This document shows, in pieces, positions 7,180 through 15,232 of a DNA stretch of 64,000 nt (positions within the stretch are counted from its first letter, which is position 1; each line of letters starts with the position of its first letter). The notes beneath the pieces were generated by a model. It was given only the letters and a program-made list of their open reading frames with translations, was not told the DNA's origin and did no database searches. Origin of the DNA: DATCJA01 sp963814955 (GTDB lineage: Bacteria > Acidobacteriota > Vicinamibacteria > Vicinamibacterales > UBA2999); the NCBI GenBank assembly GCA_963814955.1, contig CAWFEX010000006.1, positions 806,001 through 870,000 on the forward strand. The letters are read 5' to 3'. A program made the position numbers and the translations under genes.

Positions 7180-9164
7180 CCCTCGGACGCACTGCGGGCA
7201 GTGAGCGGGCTTACCTCGTTGAGCATCGGCTTCGCGCCCGTTGATGGCGGACCCTGGTAAGTCGCGATCATCTCGGCCATCATCTTCTTCCCGAGGTCGA
7301 TGCCCTCTTCGACGAGCGCCAGGTCGATCGTTGACGCGGCGCGTTCCCGCGCGAGCTCCTCGATGCGCTCCTGCGTCTTGTTCCGCATGAAGCCAGCCGG
7401 CACGCGCAAGATGCGTTGCGCGGCGTCGGCCGTCCACTCGAACGTCGAGATCAGCGGGTTCTTCTTGTCGTCGCGCGCCACGAGCCGCTTGTCGCCGCTC
7501 GACGTCGCTCGCGGCGACCCTGAGCCTGCCGAAGGGTCGGTGGCGACGCCTGCAGTGGCAGTCCCGATCTCCAGCGGTGTCCCGGTCTCCTCTTCGATCA
7601 CCTGTCGTGCGAATTCGACCGTGATCGCGTCGAGCTTCATCATGCGCGCGCGCTTTTCGACCCGCGCTTTGACGCGGCGGCGCTGATAGGCGTTCTTCAT
7701 GGTCCAGAGGCCCTTCCTGGCATCCTCCGACCAGCGCAGCTTGCGCCCGTCGTAAGTGGTCTCCTCCTGGAGACCTCCCTCCACCGCAGCGATCTTCTCG
7801 ATCATCTCCCGCGAGATCACCTCGAAGTCGGTGGCGCCGCAGACCGTGCACCTCACTGGGTCGCTCTGCATAGCCGTCACGCCGCATGCCCGGCACATCG
7901 ACACGGGGCCGGACTTCGCCCGCTCGAGCGCCACGGCCTCAGCCAGCGCCTTGGTCGCGGCCGAGGCGCTCTTCGGCATGAACCGATCCATCGCTTCGTC
8001 GATCACCGCGCTGGTGATCACGGAATGCCCCTTCTCGAGTGCCACGCGAAGGACGCCGGTGCGGGCGATTCCCTTGACCTGCTCGGGCACGTGCGTCATG
8101 CGCTCTTCAGCTTCGGGCGTCCATCGCACCGTCTCCTCGGCGCGCACGTCGAGCCGGGGCACCTCGAGACGCGTGGAGAGGAGAACGTCGCACGGCGCGC
8201 CGCGGAGAATGTTCTCCGCGTTGCTTCCCAGCCCCGTCTCGTCCTTCGGGCTGTGGACGCCGATGCGCCCCACCACGATGAGCCACGGATTCGTCTTGCG
8301 CGCGTGGTCGAGGATCTTCTGGAAGGGTTTGCCGTCGAGGAGCGTCTTCTTGATCGCGACGCCGTCCTCGCTCGCCATCCGCTCGCCCACCTCGAGGTGA
8401 GACTGATAGATCTGCGCGAGCCCGGTGTCGATGATCTCCTCGTGCAGCTGATTCTGCTCCTCGAAGCGGAAGACCTTCGCCGCCTGCTCGGTGAGCACGT
8501 TGACGATGCCGTTGAAGACCGAGTAGTGGAGATAGGGGTCGTACACGGCGATCGCTTCGATCTGCTTGCCGAACGTGCGGGCCAGTCCGATGGCCGTCAT
8601 GAGCGCGCCGAACGACTGCGGGCTGCCGTCGATCCCGACCAGGATCGTGTCCCGCTCCGCCTCGCCAGGCTCGGGGACGTGCTTGACCACCCAGACATCG
8701 CGGTCGGACTGGCGAGCCACGCGTTCGCACACGGAGCCAATGACGCTGTCCCGGGCGCGCCCGATCCCCAGGGCCCCCATGACGACCAGGTCGTGCGGTG
8801 AGCCGGCGAGATCCCTGAGGATCTCGGTGTGATGCTTCCCGTCCATCATCCGCGGCTCGAACGCCAGGCCCGACTCACCGCAGAGACGCGACATGCTATC
8901 GAGATAGCTGTCGGAGATGAGCTTGAGGCCCATCGTGATGAGGCTGTCGTGGATTTTGCGCTGGCGCTCCAGTTCCACCTCGTCGATGTACTCCTCGGGC
9001 AGGGTGTACTCCATCTGCCTGAAGCGATAGTCGTGCAGCTTGGCCGCGTAGACGTGGCAGCCGACGAGTTTCGCGGAGAACGCCTTGCCCAGCGCGACGC
9101 TGCAGGCGACGGCGCGGTTGGAGTGGTCTGAGTTATCGACTGGAACGTAAATGCTCTTGTACAT
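7176..9164 (-). CDS. Tandem universal stress protein with zinc ribbon and three PCP_red domains
   Basis: 662 residues. Two UspA domains come first (residues about 2-162 and 172-330). The first keeps the nucleotide-binding pattern GALGIGRARDSVIGS, and the second has VGRIGVHSPK..GLGSNAENIL. PCP_red-like helical modules follow at about 346-395 (VRWTPEAEERMTHVPEQVK), 476-527 (LRWSEDARKGLWTMKNAY) and 576-630 (FEWTADAAQRILRVPAGF). A zinc ribbon (C424, C427, C439, C442) lies between the first and second. I know of no described protein with this domain order. The ATG at 9164 was chosen for its GGAGGATCC site; an upstream in-frame start at 9197 lacks one. It is the penultimate gene of the cytochrome operon, overlapping the GNAT gene by 4 bases. 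Confidence 0.82.
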   Translation of the reverse strand: MYKSIYVPVDNSDHSNRAVACSVALGKAFSAKLVGCHVYAAKLHDYRFRQMEYTLPEEYIDEVELERQRKIHDSLITMGLKLISDSYLDSMSRLCGESGLAFEPRMMDGKHHTEILRDLAGSPHDLVVMGALGIGRARDSVIGSVCERVARQSDRDVWVVKHVPEPGEAERDTILVGIDGSPQSFGALMTAIGLARTFGKQIEAIAVYDPYLHYSVFNGIVNVLTEQAAKVFRFEEQNQLHEEIIDTGLAQIYQSHLEVGERMASEDGVAIKKTLLDGKPFQKILDHARKTNPWLIVVGRIGVHSPKDETGLGSNAENILRGAPCDVLLSTRLEVPRLDVRAEETVRWTPEAEERMTHVPEQVKGIARTGVLRVALEKGHSVITSAVIDEAMDRFMPKSASAATKALAEAVALERAKSGPVSMCRACGVTAMQSDPVRCTVCGATDFEVISREMIEKIAAVEGGLQEETTYDGRKLRWSEDARKGLWTMKNAYQRRRVKARVEKRARMMKLDAITVEFARQVIEEETGTPLEIGTATAGVATDPSAGSGSPRATSSGDKRLVARDDKKNPLISTFEWTADAAQRILRVPAGFMRNKTQERIEELARERAASTIDLALVEEGIDLGKKMMAEMIATYQGPPSTGAKPMLNEVSPLTARSASEG
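7498..7536. repeat. In-frame copy of the CTTCGA/CTCAGG-type repeat
   Basis: Inside the stress-protein gene, in the linker before the last PCP_red domain. It carries the CCTGAGCCTGCCGAAGGG half of the repeat and encodes DPSAGSGSPRATSS. Found at a domain boundary, like the copy in the radical SAM gene. Confidence 0.5.
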
Positions 9165-9189
9165 GGATCCTCCGGATAGCCCGCAACAG

Positions 9190-9242
9190 CTAGCCAAGGG
9201 CGTGCCCTTGATACCCCGGTGATGCCCTTGGCTCGCTGGCTA
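9190..9242. terminator. Hairpin downstream of the cytochrome gene at 9328
   Basis: Perfect 10-base arms AGCCAAGGGC (9192-9201) and GCCCTTGGCT (9224-9233), with outer TAGC/GCTA extensions. It lies in the only sizeable gap of the - strand operon. No clear U tract follows, so it could attenuate transcription or stabilise mRNA instead of ending it. Confidence 0.45.
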
Positions 9243-9327
9243 TATCTACTTGGCGCGCTCCGCGCGCCTAGCCCGTTAGCGGTCGGGCAACGATTACGAA
9301 ATTCGCGTTCAGGTCCGCATAACGGGC

Positions 9328-11075
9328 TCACGCTCGCGTGGGTGCCGGTTGACTCGGATCTCCGCCGACAGCCCCGTGGGCGCGAGAGCCGGAATGCCAC
9401 CGCCGCACCCAGCCGACCACGACCAGCTCGAGCGCGAGAATGAGCAAGGCCGTCCTCACCATCGGGCCGACCGCCGACGGGACCACTTCGGGCTCGAGGT
9501 AAAGGGAGTTCCAGACCGTGAGGCCTCGCCTGTTGCCACGTTCGCGTGAGAACCCGTCCCAGACCGAGAAGGCGATCGGCATGAACTGTCCGGGCGCGAA
9601 CGGGGCGCCCGAGCTTGCGGTGAGCGGCCGTCTTGAAGATGGCCGACCATTCTCCCTGGTCGTAGTTCGCGACGCCGGTGAGATCCCCCGTGTCGTTCAC
9701 CGCGACGTCCGCGCTTCCCCGGCCTGTGAACTGAACGGGATCGGGACGCGCCAGGTCGAAGAACCAGAGATCCACCGGGTTCTGGGCGTCACCAAAAATG
9801 AAGTAGGGTTTTCGGGCGCCCGCCGTCAGCTGCGAAGGCACCTGGATCGCGACCGCGTCTGAGAACTCGGACGCCTGGGCGCCTGGCGCGGCTGGCTCCG
9901 CGAATGGGTCTGCTGGGGCCTGCGGCTCAGCGACTTCCGCGTCGCCGAACGGGACTCCCTCCGGCCGCCGGGGAAGCTCCTCCTGGCGCCGACTCTTCCT
10001 CCTCCGGCGGCACTGGAAGCATCGGCCCGTTCTTCCCCGCTTTGTCCGCGCCCATGTCGTGCCATCGAACGAGAAGGGCGATTGACTCGGTGTCGTAGAT
10101 CGCCTGAACGGTTACGTCGGTCGCGGGGGGATGAAACGAGCGTCCGGGCTCCGTGATCTGCCCGATGATTGGAAACCGGGCGACAGGGGCGGATTCGAAG
10201 CTCGCAGTTCCCTTCGCCACATCGATAGGATCCTGCACGGGCTTCGCGACGACGAGATTGGTATAGCCAGGGCCGTCACTGCTCGACATCGAGACGATGA
10301 AGTCAGTGATCGCCCATCGTTGCTCGACCGTGAGGCTGTCGGCGAACGACGGCATCGGCGTGCCGTTGAGCCCCGTGGTCATTGTCCGGAACATATCCTC
10401 GCGCGACGACCCTGCACGGAAGGTCCAGCTGTGCGTGAGGTCTGCCGCCCGTATCGGCTGCATCAAGTCGTCTGTCAACGTTGGAGCCGAAGGTCCGTCG
10501 GCGCGCCCGAGGTTACCGTGGCACTTTACGCAGCCGATCTCCACGTAGAGCTTCTTTCCGAGCTCAATCGACTCCTGCGTGGAACCCGGCGCGCCTGGAA
10601 GCTCCATCGGCTTGGGGACAAGCTCCGCGTTCGAGAAGTCGGCGGAGAAGGTCGTAAGGAAGTACGCGAGATCCGAAACTTCCTGATCGGACAGGTCGGG
10701 CCACGCGGGCATCGAGGTGTAGGGCATCCCGCGCCGGATGATGTTGACAAGATCCTGATGGGTCGGGAGCGCGCCGTTGGGAGTCGTCCGAACTTTGAAC
10801 TTGGCGGTCGTGAAGTCCCGGGGCCTCGGGGACAAGTGCGGGGTGGCATAGCCCTGGGCGTCGCCCTTCTCGCCGTGGCACTGCGCGCAGTTCTTGACGT
10901 AGAGGGCCCTGCCCGACTCCCGCTGCGCCTCGGTCCCGACGTCGGGACCCTGCGCTTCGACTCCGACCACTACTGCGTCGCTCAGCGCAGGCTCGCGCAG
11001 CGATCCCAGCGACACGGCGCACAACCAAGCGATTAGGAGAGCGAAACATCCGCGCAGAGCCACGACGGAGGTCAT
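9328..11075 (-). pseudogene. Dihaem cytochrome c with ethylbenzene-dehydrogenase-type haem domain, two frame breaks
   Basis: The N-terminal frame (ATG at 11075, in ATGA overlap with the upstream gene) has a signal sequence and two c-type haem sites, CAQCHG and CVKCHG, in two cytochrome c domains. It continues into AIYDTESIALLVRWHD, a strand of the EB_dh haem-binding fold. The frame then breaks near 9975 and resumes one frame over with SDAVAIQVPSQL, YFIFGDAQNPVDLWFF. It breaks again near 9625 and resumes with PFAPGQFMPIAFSVWDGF, ending in a C-terminal membrane helix and a TGA at 9328. The joined protein has about 580 residues. EB_dh domains bind haem b in DMSO-reductase-type enzymes. Two single-base errors explain the breaks best, because every piece is conserved. 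Confidence 0.78.
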
Positions 11076-11896
11076 TGTGCCTCGACCTGCTCTAGGGCGC
11101 GTACAGCGGGCCTCTGGCCCGTGAAATCGTAGAGAAAGAGGATCACATCCCACATCTCCTCTTCCTTGAGGAACTTCTCCCAGGCGGGCATGGCCGTGTC
11201 CCACGGGCCCCCCTCTTCGGGCAGCCCCGGACCTCCCTTGGAGATTCGCCAGAACAGAAATGTCTCGCTGAGATTCGGGAGCGTTTGCCCGTCGGCAAAG
11301 TTGGTCGGGATCGGGTTCAACCCGTGGGCGAACATGCCGTTGCCCCCCAGGTTGTCGCCGTGGCAGAAGACGCAGTTCCGATAGTAGACCTGGCGCCCGT
11401 TCTCGACGTGCTTGCGGAACTCTTCCGGATTCGATGTTTCGAGTTCCCGGAACGGGTTGTCCCCAGCATCGATGTCGACCCTGTTGTCCTGGACCGTGAT
11501 CTCGGAAGGCGATGCAGGATGGATCGTTCGCGGGAAGAACGGAGGCTCGATAGGCACGTTCATCTGGACGTAGACGTTCGCGGCTGCGAGCGCCGGGATG
11601 GCAACGGCCATTGCGCCCAGGAACGGTGTGTACCGCCTCTCAGTCATGAACCGGATGAGCGGTCCAGACACCTCTTCGCGGCGTTCCTGGCTGGAGGACA
11701 GGTACGCCAGGATCGCGAGGGAGACGATGCCCATGTAAATCGAGATGACGGAGGCGGGAATCGGGGTCGTGAATCCGAATCGGAGCAGGACGTAGAGCCC
11801 TACCCACCAGGCGCCAGCCCACAGCAGCAGATTCGCCCGACGGAAGCGAAGGAGCCCGAACACGACGACTACAGCCAGGACGATCGGGATGTTCAT
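11072..11896 (-). CDS. Membrane-anchored monohaem cytochrome c
   Basis: 274 residues. Three to four N-terminal helices (MNIPIVLAVVVVFGLLRF; LLLWAGAWWVGLYVLL; VISIYMGIVSLAILAYL; a further one near FLGAMAVAIPALAA) are followed by a periplasmic cytochrome c domain with CVFCHG and the distal Met region DTAMPAW. The start is the ATG at 11896, which overlaps the natural stop of the preceding cytochrome gene in an ATGA arrangement. In the sequence as given, the preceding frame reads straight through into this gene. I treat that as an artefact of a shift in the Ala/Pro tract upstream. It probably passes electrons to or from the CydA-like subunit two genes upstream. Confidence 0.78.
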   Translation of the reverse strand: MNIPIVLAVVVVFGLLRFRRANLLLWAGAWWVGLYVLLRFGFTTPIPASVISIYMGIVSLAILAYLSSSQERREEVSGPLIRFMTERRYTPFLGAMAVAIPALAAANVYVQMNVPIEPPFFPRTIHPASPSEITVQDNRVDIDAGDNPFRELETSNPEEFRKHVENGRQVYYRNCVFCHGDNLGGNGMFAHGLNPIPTNFADGQTLPNLSETFLFWRISKGGPGLPEEGGPWDTAMPAWEKFLKEEEMWDVILFLYDFTGQRPAVRALEQVEAQ

Positions 11897-12568
11897 CGTG
11901 GCACCGTTCCTGTGGCCGGCGTGGCTCCCGGGGCCGGAGGCACACCTGGTGCGGTCCCCTGGAGCGGGTGGCGCGGCCGCCGGCGGCGCTGCGCCCGGCG
12001 CGGCCCCCGGGGCCGGAGGCGCACCTGGCGCGGCCCCCGGGGCGGGCGGCGCGCCAGCCGCCGGCGCCGCGCCCGGCGCGGCCGGCGGGGTGTAGTAGCG
12101 GTGCGCCGTTTGGAGCGTGACCGTCGGCGTGCCGCCAAGCGACTGGAGGTACGCGATCACGCAGAGAATCTCCTGATCCGTAAGACCAATCGGAGGCCTG
12201 TTGATAACGGGCATCCCCGGATTGAAACCCGGCACGACGTAGGCGTTAGGGTCGTACATCGACTGGGCGAAGTACTCGACATCGCTCAGGCCCGGTTCGC
12301 GCTCCGTCGCGCGACCCGCGACCCCCGCGAGGTCGGGGAACCGAAGCGCCCCGGTCCGGCCGATCGTGTGGCAGGTAAAGCAGAGTCCCTTGCCGTCCAT
12401 GATCTCGCGACCGACCGTGACCATGTCGGCCGTGGTCAGGTCCGCTCTGATCACAGTTTCCTGAGGAGGCTGAACCTCGTTCTGAGGCACCATCGAGCCA
12501 ACATAGGCATAGAACGAGGTCGTTACGAGGACGAGGGCGCCGATTCGCGGTAGGAGCGGAATCGTCAT
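11893..12568 (-). CDS. Monohaem cytochrome c with Ala/Pro-rich tail (frame shifted in tail)
   Basis: About 225 residues. The N-terminal anchor MTIPLLPRIGALVLVTTSF is followed by a cytochrome c domain with GKGLCFTCHTIGRTGALRFP (haem CFTCH) and the axial Met region NPGMPVI. The C-terminus is almost only Ala, Pro and Gly. In this tract (about 11950-12080) the given frame runs on into the next gene. A neighbouring frame instead ends PPAPGATPATGTVPR and a TGA at 11893, in ATGA overlap with the next start, which is the usual spacing in this operon. A GC-rich indel is therefore likely. The ATG follows the CydA-like gene closely. Confidence 0.72.
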
Positions 12569-12586
12569 GACATCCGCCTAAGTAGG

Positions 12587-14509
12587 CTACGCATTCTTAT
12601 TCGGATGATGGGGTACTGCGCCCCCGAGAACTATTTGTCCGCCTGTGTGCGTCACTCTCTTCGGCGCTTCCTGCGGCGACGCCGCGTACTCAGGTCGGTC
12701 GTGCAGGCTCGTGATCCAGAACACGAAGCCGATCAGCAGGAAAAACGCGAGCACGGTCACCGAAACGACCTGCGTCGCGAAGCCCAGCGTGGGCGTGAAC
12801 GCGTCGGCCGAGGTGTCCCGAATGACGCCGTAGACATGCCAGTGCTGTCGCAACCCAGAGCGAACGTAGCCCATGAGCCCCATGAGCCAGGTGAACGTGA
12901 CCGCAATGAAGATCAGCACGTACTGCGAGATCGCCGGGATCTTTCCCCAGCGCACCTCGCCCGCCTTCGCCCCGCGGAAGAGGAAGATGTCGATCGCGGT
13001 GATTGACACCATGGCGAACAGGACCGAGCTGACCTGGGGCACCGAGAGGCCAATTCTGACGCTCGCCTCGACGAAGTACCCGTAGATGCCGAGGAAGATG
13101 ACGAAAACCGCGACGGCGGCGAAGATGCTGAGCTGCGCCAAATGACCCATTTTCGCCCACGATACCGTTGCGACCTTTCCCGTCCGCCGGTAGAGGAGAA
13201 AGCTCATGAAGGTCGTGAGGATCAGGATGTTCACGGCGGTGTTCTTGGCGGACATGACGCCGAGGAAGCCCAGAATCGGGTGTGCCGACCCTCCCATCGC
13301 CCGGAGCTCGGAGACGGTCGCGATAATCGATCGCGGCGTCGCCCAGACCATGAAGCAGAGCGCGATCGCAATGAGCAGGTACTTGATGAACTTCTGAAGC
13401 GGCTGCCCTCCCTCCACGCGTCCCATCCCGAGCCAGAGATAGTAGTTGGCCGCGAGGAAGAGGTTCCCGATGAGAACGGCCTGGATGATGAAGAGCCACG
13501 AGAAGGCGCCGCCCATCATCGTGAGCCCGAGCGTCTGCGAGTACGCGTAGATCTCGCTCGCGAGCCAGTAGCCGGCGAAGGGAAGCGGAAGGAAGGCGCT
13601 GATGGCGACGAAGTTCCCGATGTAACCCATCCAGTCGTAGTGCGCGCGGTCCTCGTCGGTTTCGGCCTGCAGGAACTTGAAGGCGGCGTACGCGGCCGCG
13701 ACCGATCCGCCGAAGGCGACGTTTGCGATGACACGATGGACGTTGATCGGCATCCAGGTGAAGTTGTAGACCGCGTCCCAGACGGAGATCACGGCTCCTG
13801 TATCCGAGACCCCATTCGGCGACATCATGAACGTGAGCCAGGAATTGGCGATGAACATGATCGCCGTGCCCACGACGTTGAGGCCGACGCCAAGGCCGAT
13901 ATGCACCAATGGATGGAACTTCCCCCAGCCGTAGTAATAGGTGTAGAGGAACGCGGCTTCTGCGAAGAAGAGCAGCACGTACGGCAGAAACGTCGGGGAG
14001 AACACGCTCATCAGGTAGTTCGTGAACTTTGGATACAGGGCGATGAGCATGAACGTCAGAAACGCGCCGAAGGTCGCGGTGAGCGAGAAGGAGACGGAGA
14101 GGAGCTTCGTGAACTCGTGCGCGAGCCGGTCGTATCGCAGGTCTCCGGTCTTGTAGCCGATGATCTCGATGATGATGGCGAAGAGCGGAACCGCCAGGAC
14201 GAAGGCCGCAAACAGCAGGTGGAGCTGCGCGATCGACCAGATGGCCACGCGGCTCCCGATCCCCGGAAAGGTCCGGTATTCGGCCTCCACGTAAGGCCTT
14301 GCCCGCGCCGCCGCCTCCGCGTCGGCCTCCTCGGTCACCAGTCCCTCCACGCGGGGCGTGGCGTCAACAGTCGCGGCTGGAGCGCGGTAAGGCTCCCTGT
14401 ACTCGCGGTTTGTCAGGAACGTGGCGATCATCACGACAGCGGCGAACATCACCACACCCGTGACGGGACCGAGCACGAACAGCAGTTTGCGATTCATTGC
14501 GCCGTTCAT
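12587..14509 (-). CDS. Cytochrome bd subunit I (CydA)-like oxidoreductase without CydB
   Basis: 640 residues, about 14 helices. After an extra N-terminal helix and about 85 residues, it aligns by eye with CydA. LHLLFAAFVLAVPLFAIIIE carries H97 (equivalent to E. coli H19, haem b595 side). FFAEAAFLYTYYYGWGK carries E184 (equivalent to E107). INVHRVIANVAFGG carries H258 (equivalent to H186, haem b558). Features of quinol oxidation look absent: the long Q-loop is replaced by a short segment, no GRQPW motif is seen, and the M393 position appears to be Gln (Q343). No cydB is nearby; the C-terminal third adds extra helices. It is flanked by c-type cytochromes and ActAB/ActE. A GAGGTG site lies 5 bases before the ATG. 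Members of the bd superfamily lacking quinol sites are known, but the electron donor here is unknown. Confidence 0.82.
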   Translation of the reverse strand: MNGAMNRKLLFVLGPVTGVVMFAAVVMIATFLTNREYREPYRAPAATVDATPRVEGLVTEEADAEAAARARPYVEAEYRTFPGIGSRVAIWSIAQLHLLFAAFVLAVPLFAIIIEIIGYKTGDLRYDRLAHEFTKLLSVSFSLTATFGAFLTFMLIALYPKFTNYLMSVFSPTFLPYVLLFFAEAAFLYTYYYGWGKFHPLVHIGLGVGLNVVGTAIMFIANSWLTFMMSPNGVSDTGAVISVWDAVYNFTWMPINVHRVIANVAFGGSVAAAYAAFKFLQAETDEDRAHYDWMGYIGNFVAISAFLPLPFAGYWLASEIYAYSQTLGLTMMGGAFSWLFIIQAVLIGNLFLAANYYLWLGMGRVEGGQPLQKFIKYLLIAIALCFMVWATPRSIIATVSELRAMGGSAHPILGFLGVMSAKNTAVNILILTTFMSFLLYRRTGKVATVSWAKMGHLAQLSIFAAVAVFVIFLGIYGYFVEASVRIGLSVPQVSSVLFAMVSITAIDIFLFRGAKAGEVRWGKIPAISQYVLIFIAVTFTWLMGLMGYVRSGLRQHWHVYGVIRDTSADAFTPTLGFATQVVSVTVLAFFLLIGFVFWITSLHDRPEYAASPQEAPKRVTHTGGQIVLGGAVPHHPNKNA

Positions 14510-14518
14510 CCCATCACC

Positions 14519-15232
14519 TCAGGGCTTGCTCGCGGGGGTGGTTGCTGGTGGAGGCGCGGCGGCGCCCGCTGGCGCGGTCGCGGGGGTGGTTGCCGGTGGG
14601 GGCGCGGCGGCGCCCGCTGGCGCGGCCCCGGGGGCGGTTGCTGCGGGGGCGGTTGCGGGGACGCCCGTGGCCGCGGCGCGTGCCTGCCGTTCGCGCTGGA
14701 GCTCTCGCACGTGGGCGACGATCGCCCACCTGTCCGCAGGAGTGATCGGCCACTTGTACCCGGACATCAGTCCCATTCCGTTCGTGATGACGTCGAAGAT
14801 CTGCCCGTCCGGGTACGCCACAATCTTCGGGTCATGGAAGGTCGCAGTGGGGACGTTGCCTCGCTGGAACAGGATCCCCCTGCCGTCCCCCCGAGCGTCG
14901 TGGCAAGGCTGACAATAGATCCCGTAGCGCTGGCGGCCGCGCTCGAGTAGCGCATCATTCACAGGCTCTGGGATCGTCGCGACGAACTGCCCGTCCGCTC
15001 CTTTCCCCGTGAAGAAGGCGGCGTCTTCCTTGAGCCCGCCGATCGCGACCGTTCCGGGAACGGGCTCGCGCATGGACGCACCGTTGAAAAAGAAAGTGCT
15101 GGCTGTTTGCGGGCGGACCTTCGGCTGGTCGTCCATGCTCGGGTTGAGATGGATGGGAGGACGGCTCGACGTGCAGCCGCGCGCGCAGCCCGCGAGGACG
15201 ACGACAGAGGTCAGCGCGAACGCACCGAGCAC
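14519..15232 (-). CDS. actE: Monohaem cytochrome c lipoprotein, ActE-like
   Basis: 237 residues. A lipoprotein signal is visible (LTSVVVLAGC lipobox). The mature domain has ERGRQRYGIYCQPCHDARGD (haem CQPCH), IFDVITNGMGLMSGY as the Met-ligand region, and RWAIVAHVRELQ, the typical ActE helix of alternative complex III. The last 50 residues are Ala/Pro/Thr and contain a perfect 16-residue tandem repeat. The GTG start at 15232 overlaps the end of the ActB gene by 22 bases. ActE passes electrons from complex III towards an oxidase. Here the next gene is the CydA-like protein, not an ActF. Confidence 0.85.
   Translation of the reverse strand: MLGAFALTSVVVLAGCARGCTSSRPPIHLNPSMDDQPKVRPQTASTFFFNGASMREPVPGTVAIGGLKEDAAFFTGKGADGQFVATIPEPVNDALLERGRQRYGIYCQPCHDARGDGRGILFQRGNVPTATFHDPKIVAYPDGQIFDVITNGMGLMSGYKWPITPADRWAIVAHVRELQRERQARAAATGVPATAPAATAPGAAPAGAAAPPPATTPATAPAGAAAPPPATTPASKP
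14531..14626. repeat. 48-bp tandem repeat in ActE tail
   Basis: Two 48-bp units (14531-14578 and 14579-14626) differ at only a few bases and encode the repeated Ala/Pro/Thr tail. Such tracts make length changes and frame errors likely. Confidence 0.8.

Noticed and set aside
11285..12553. A 422-residue + strand frame opposite two cytochrome genes
   Set aside because: Same arginine-rich shadow composition. The - strand frames carry clear CxxCH motifs and membrane helices.
11072..12568. Diheme fusion of two cytochrome genes as one protein
   Set aside because: The junction is a GC-rich Ala/Pro tract, and a neighbouring frame gives a clean stop with ATGA overlap, as elsewhere in this operon.
14531..14626. 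48-bp tandem repeat considered as a CRISPR or minisatellite locus
   Set aside because: It is coding sequence for an Ala/Pro tail, with two adjacent copies and no spacers.
13142..14950. A 602-residue open frame on the + strand opposite the CydA-like and ActE genes
   Set aside because: Very rich in Arg, Asp, Glu and His, with no hydrophobic or domain pattern. It is the antisense shadow of a GC-rich membrane protein gene.
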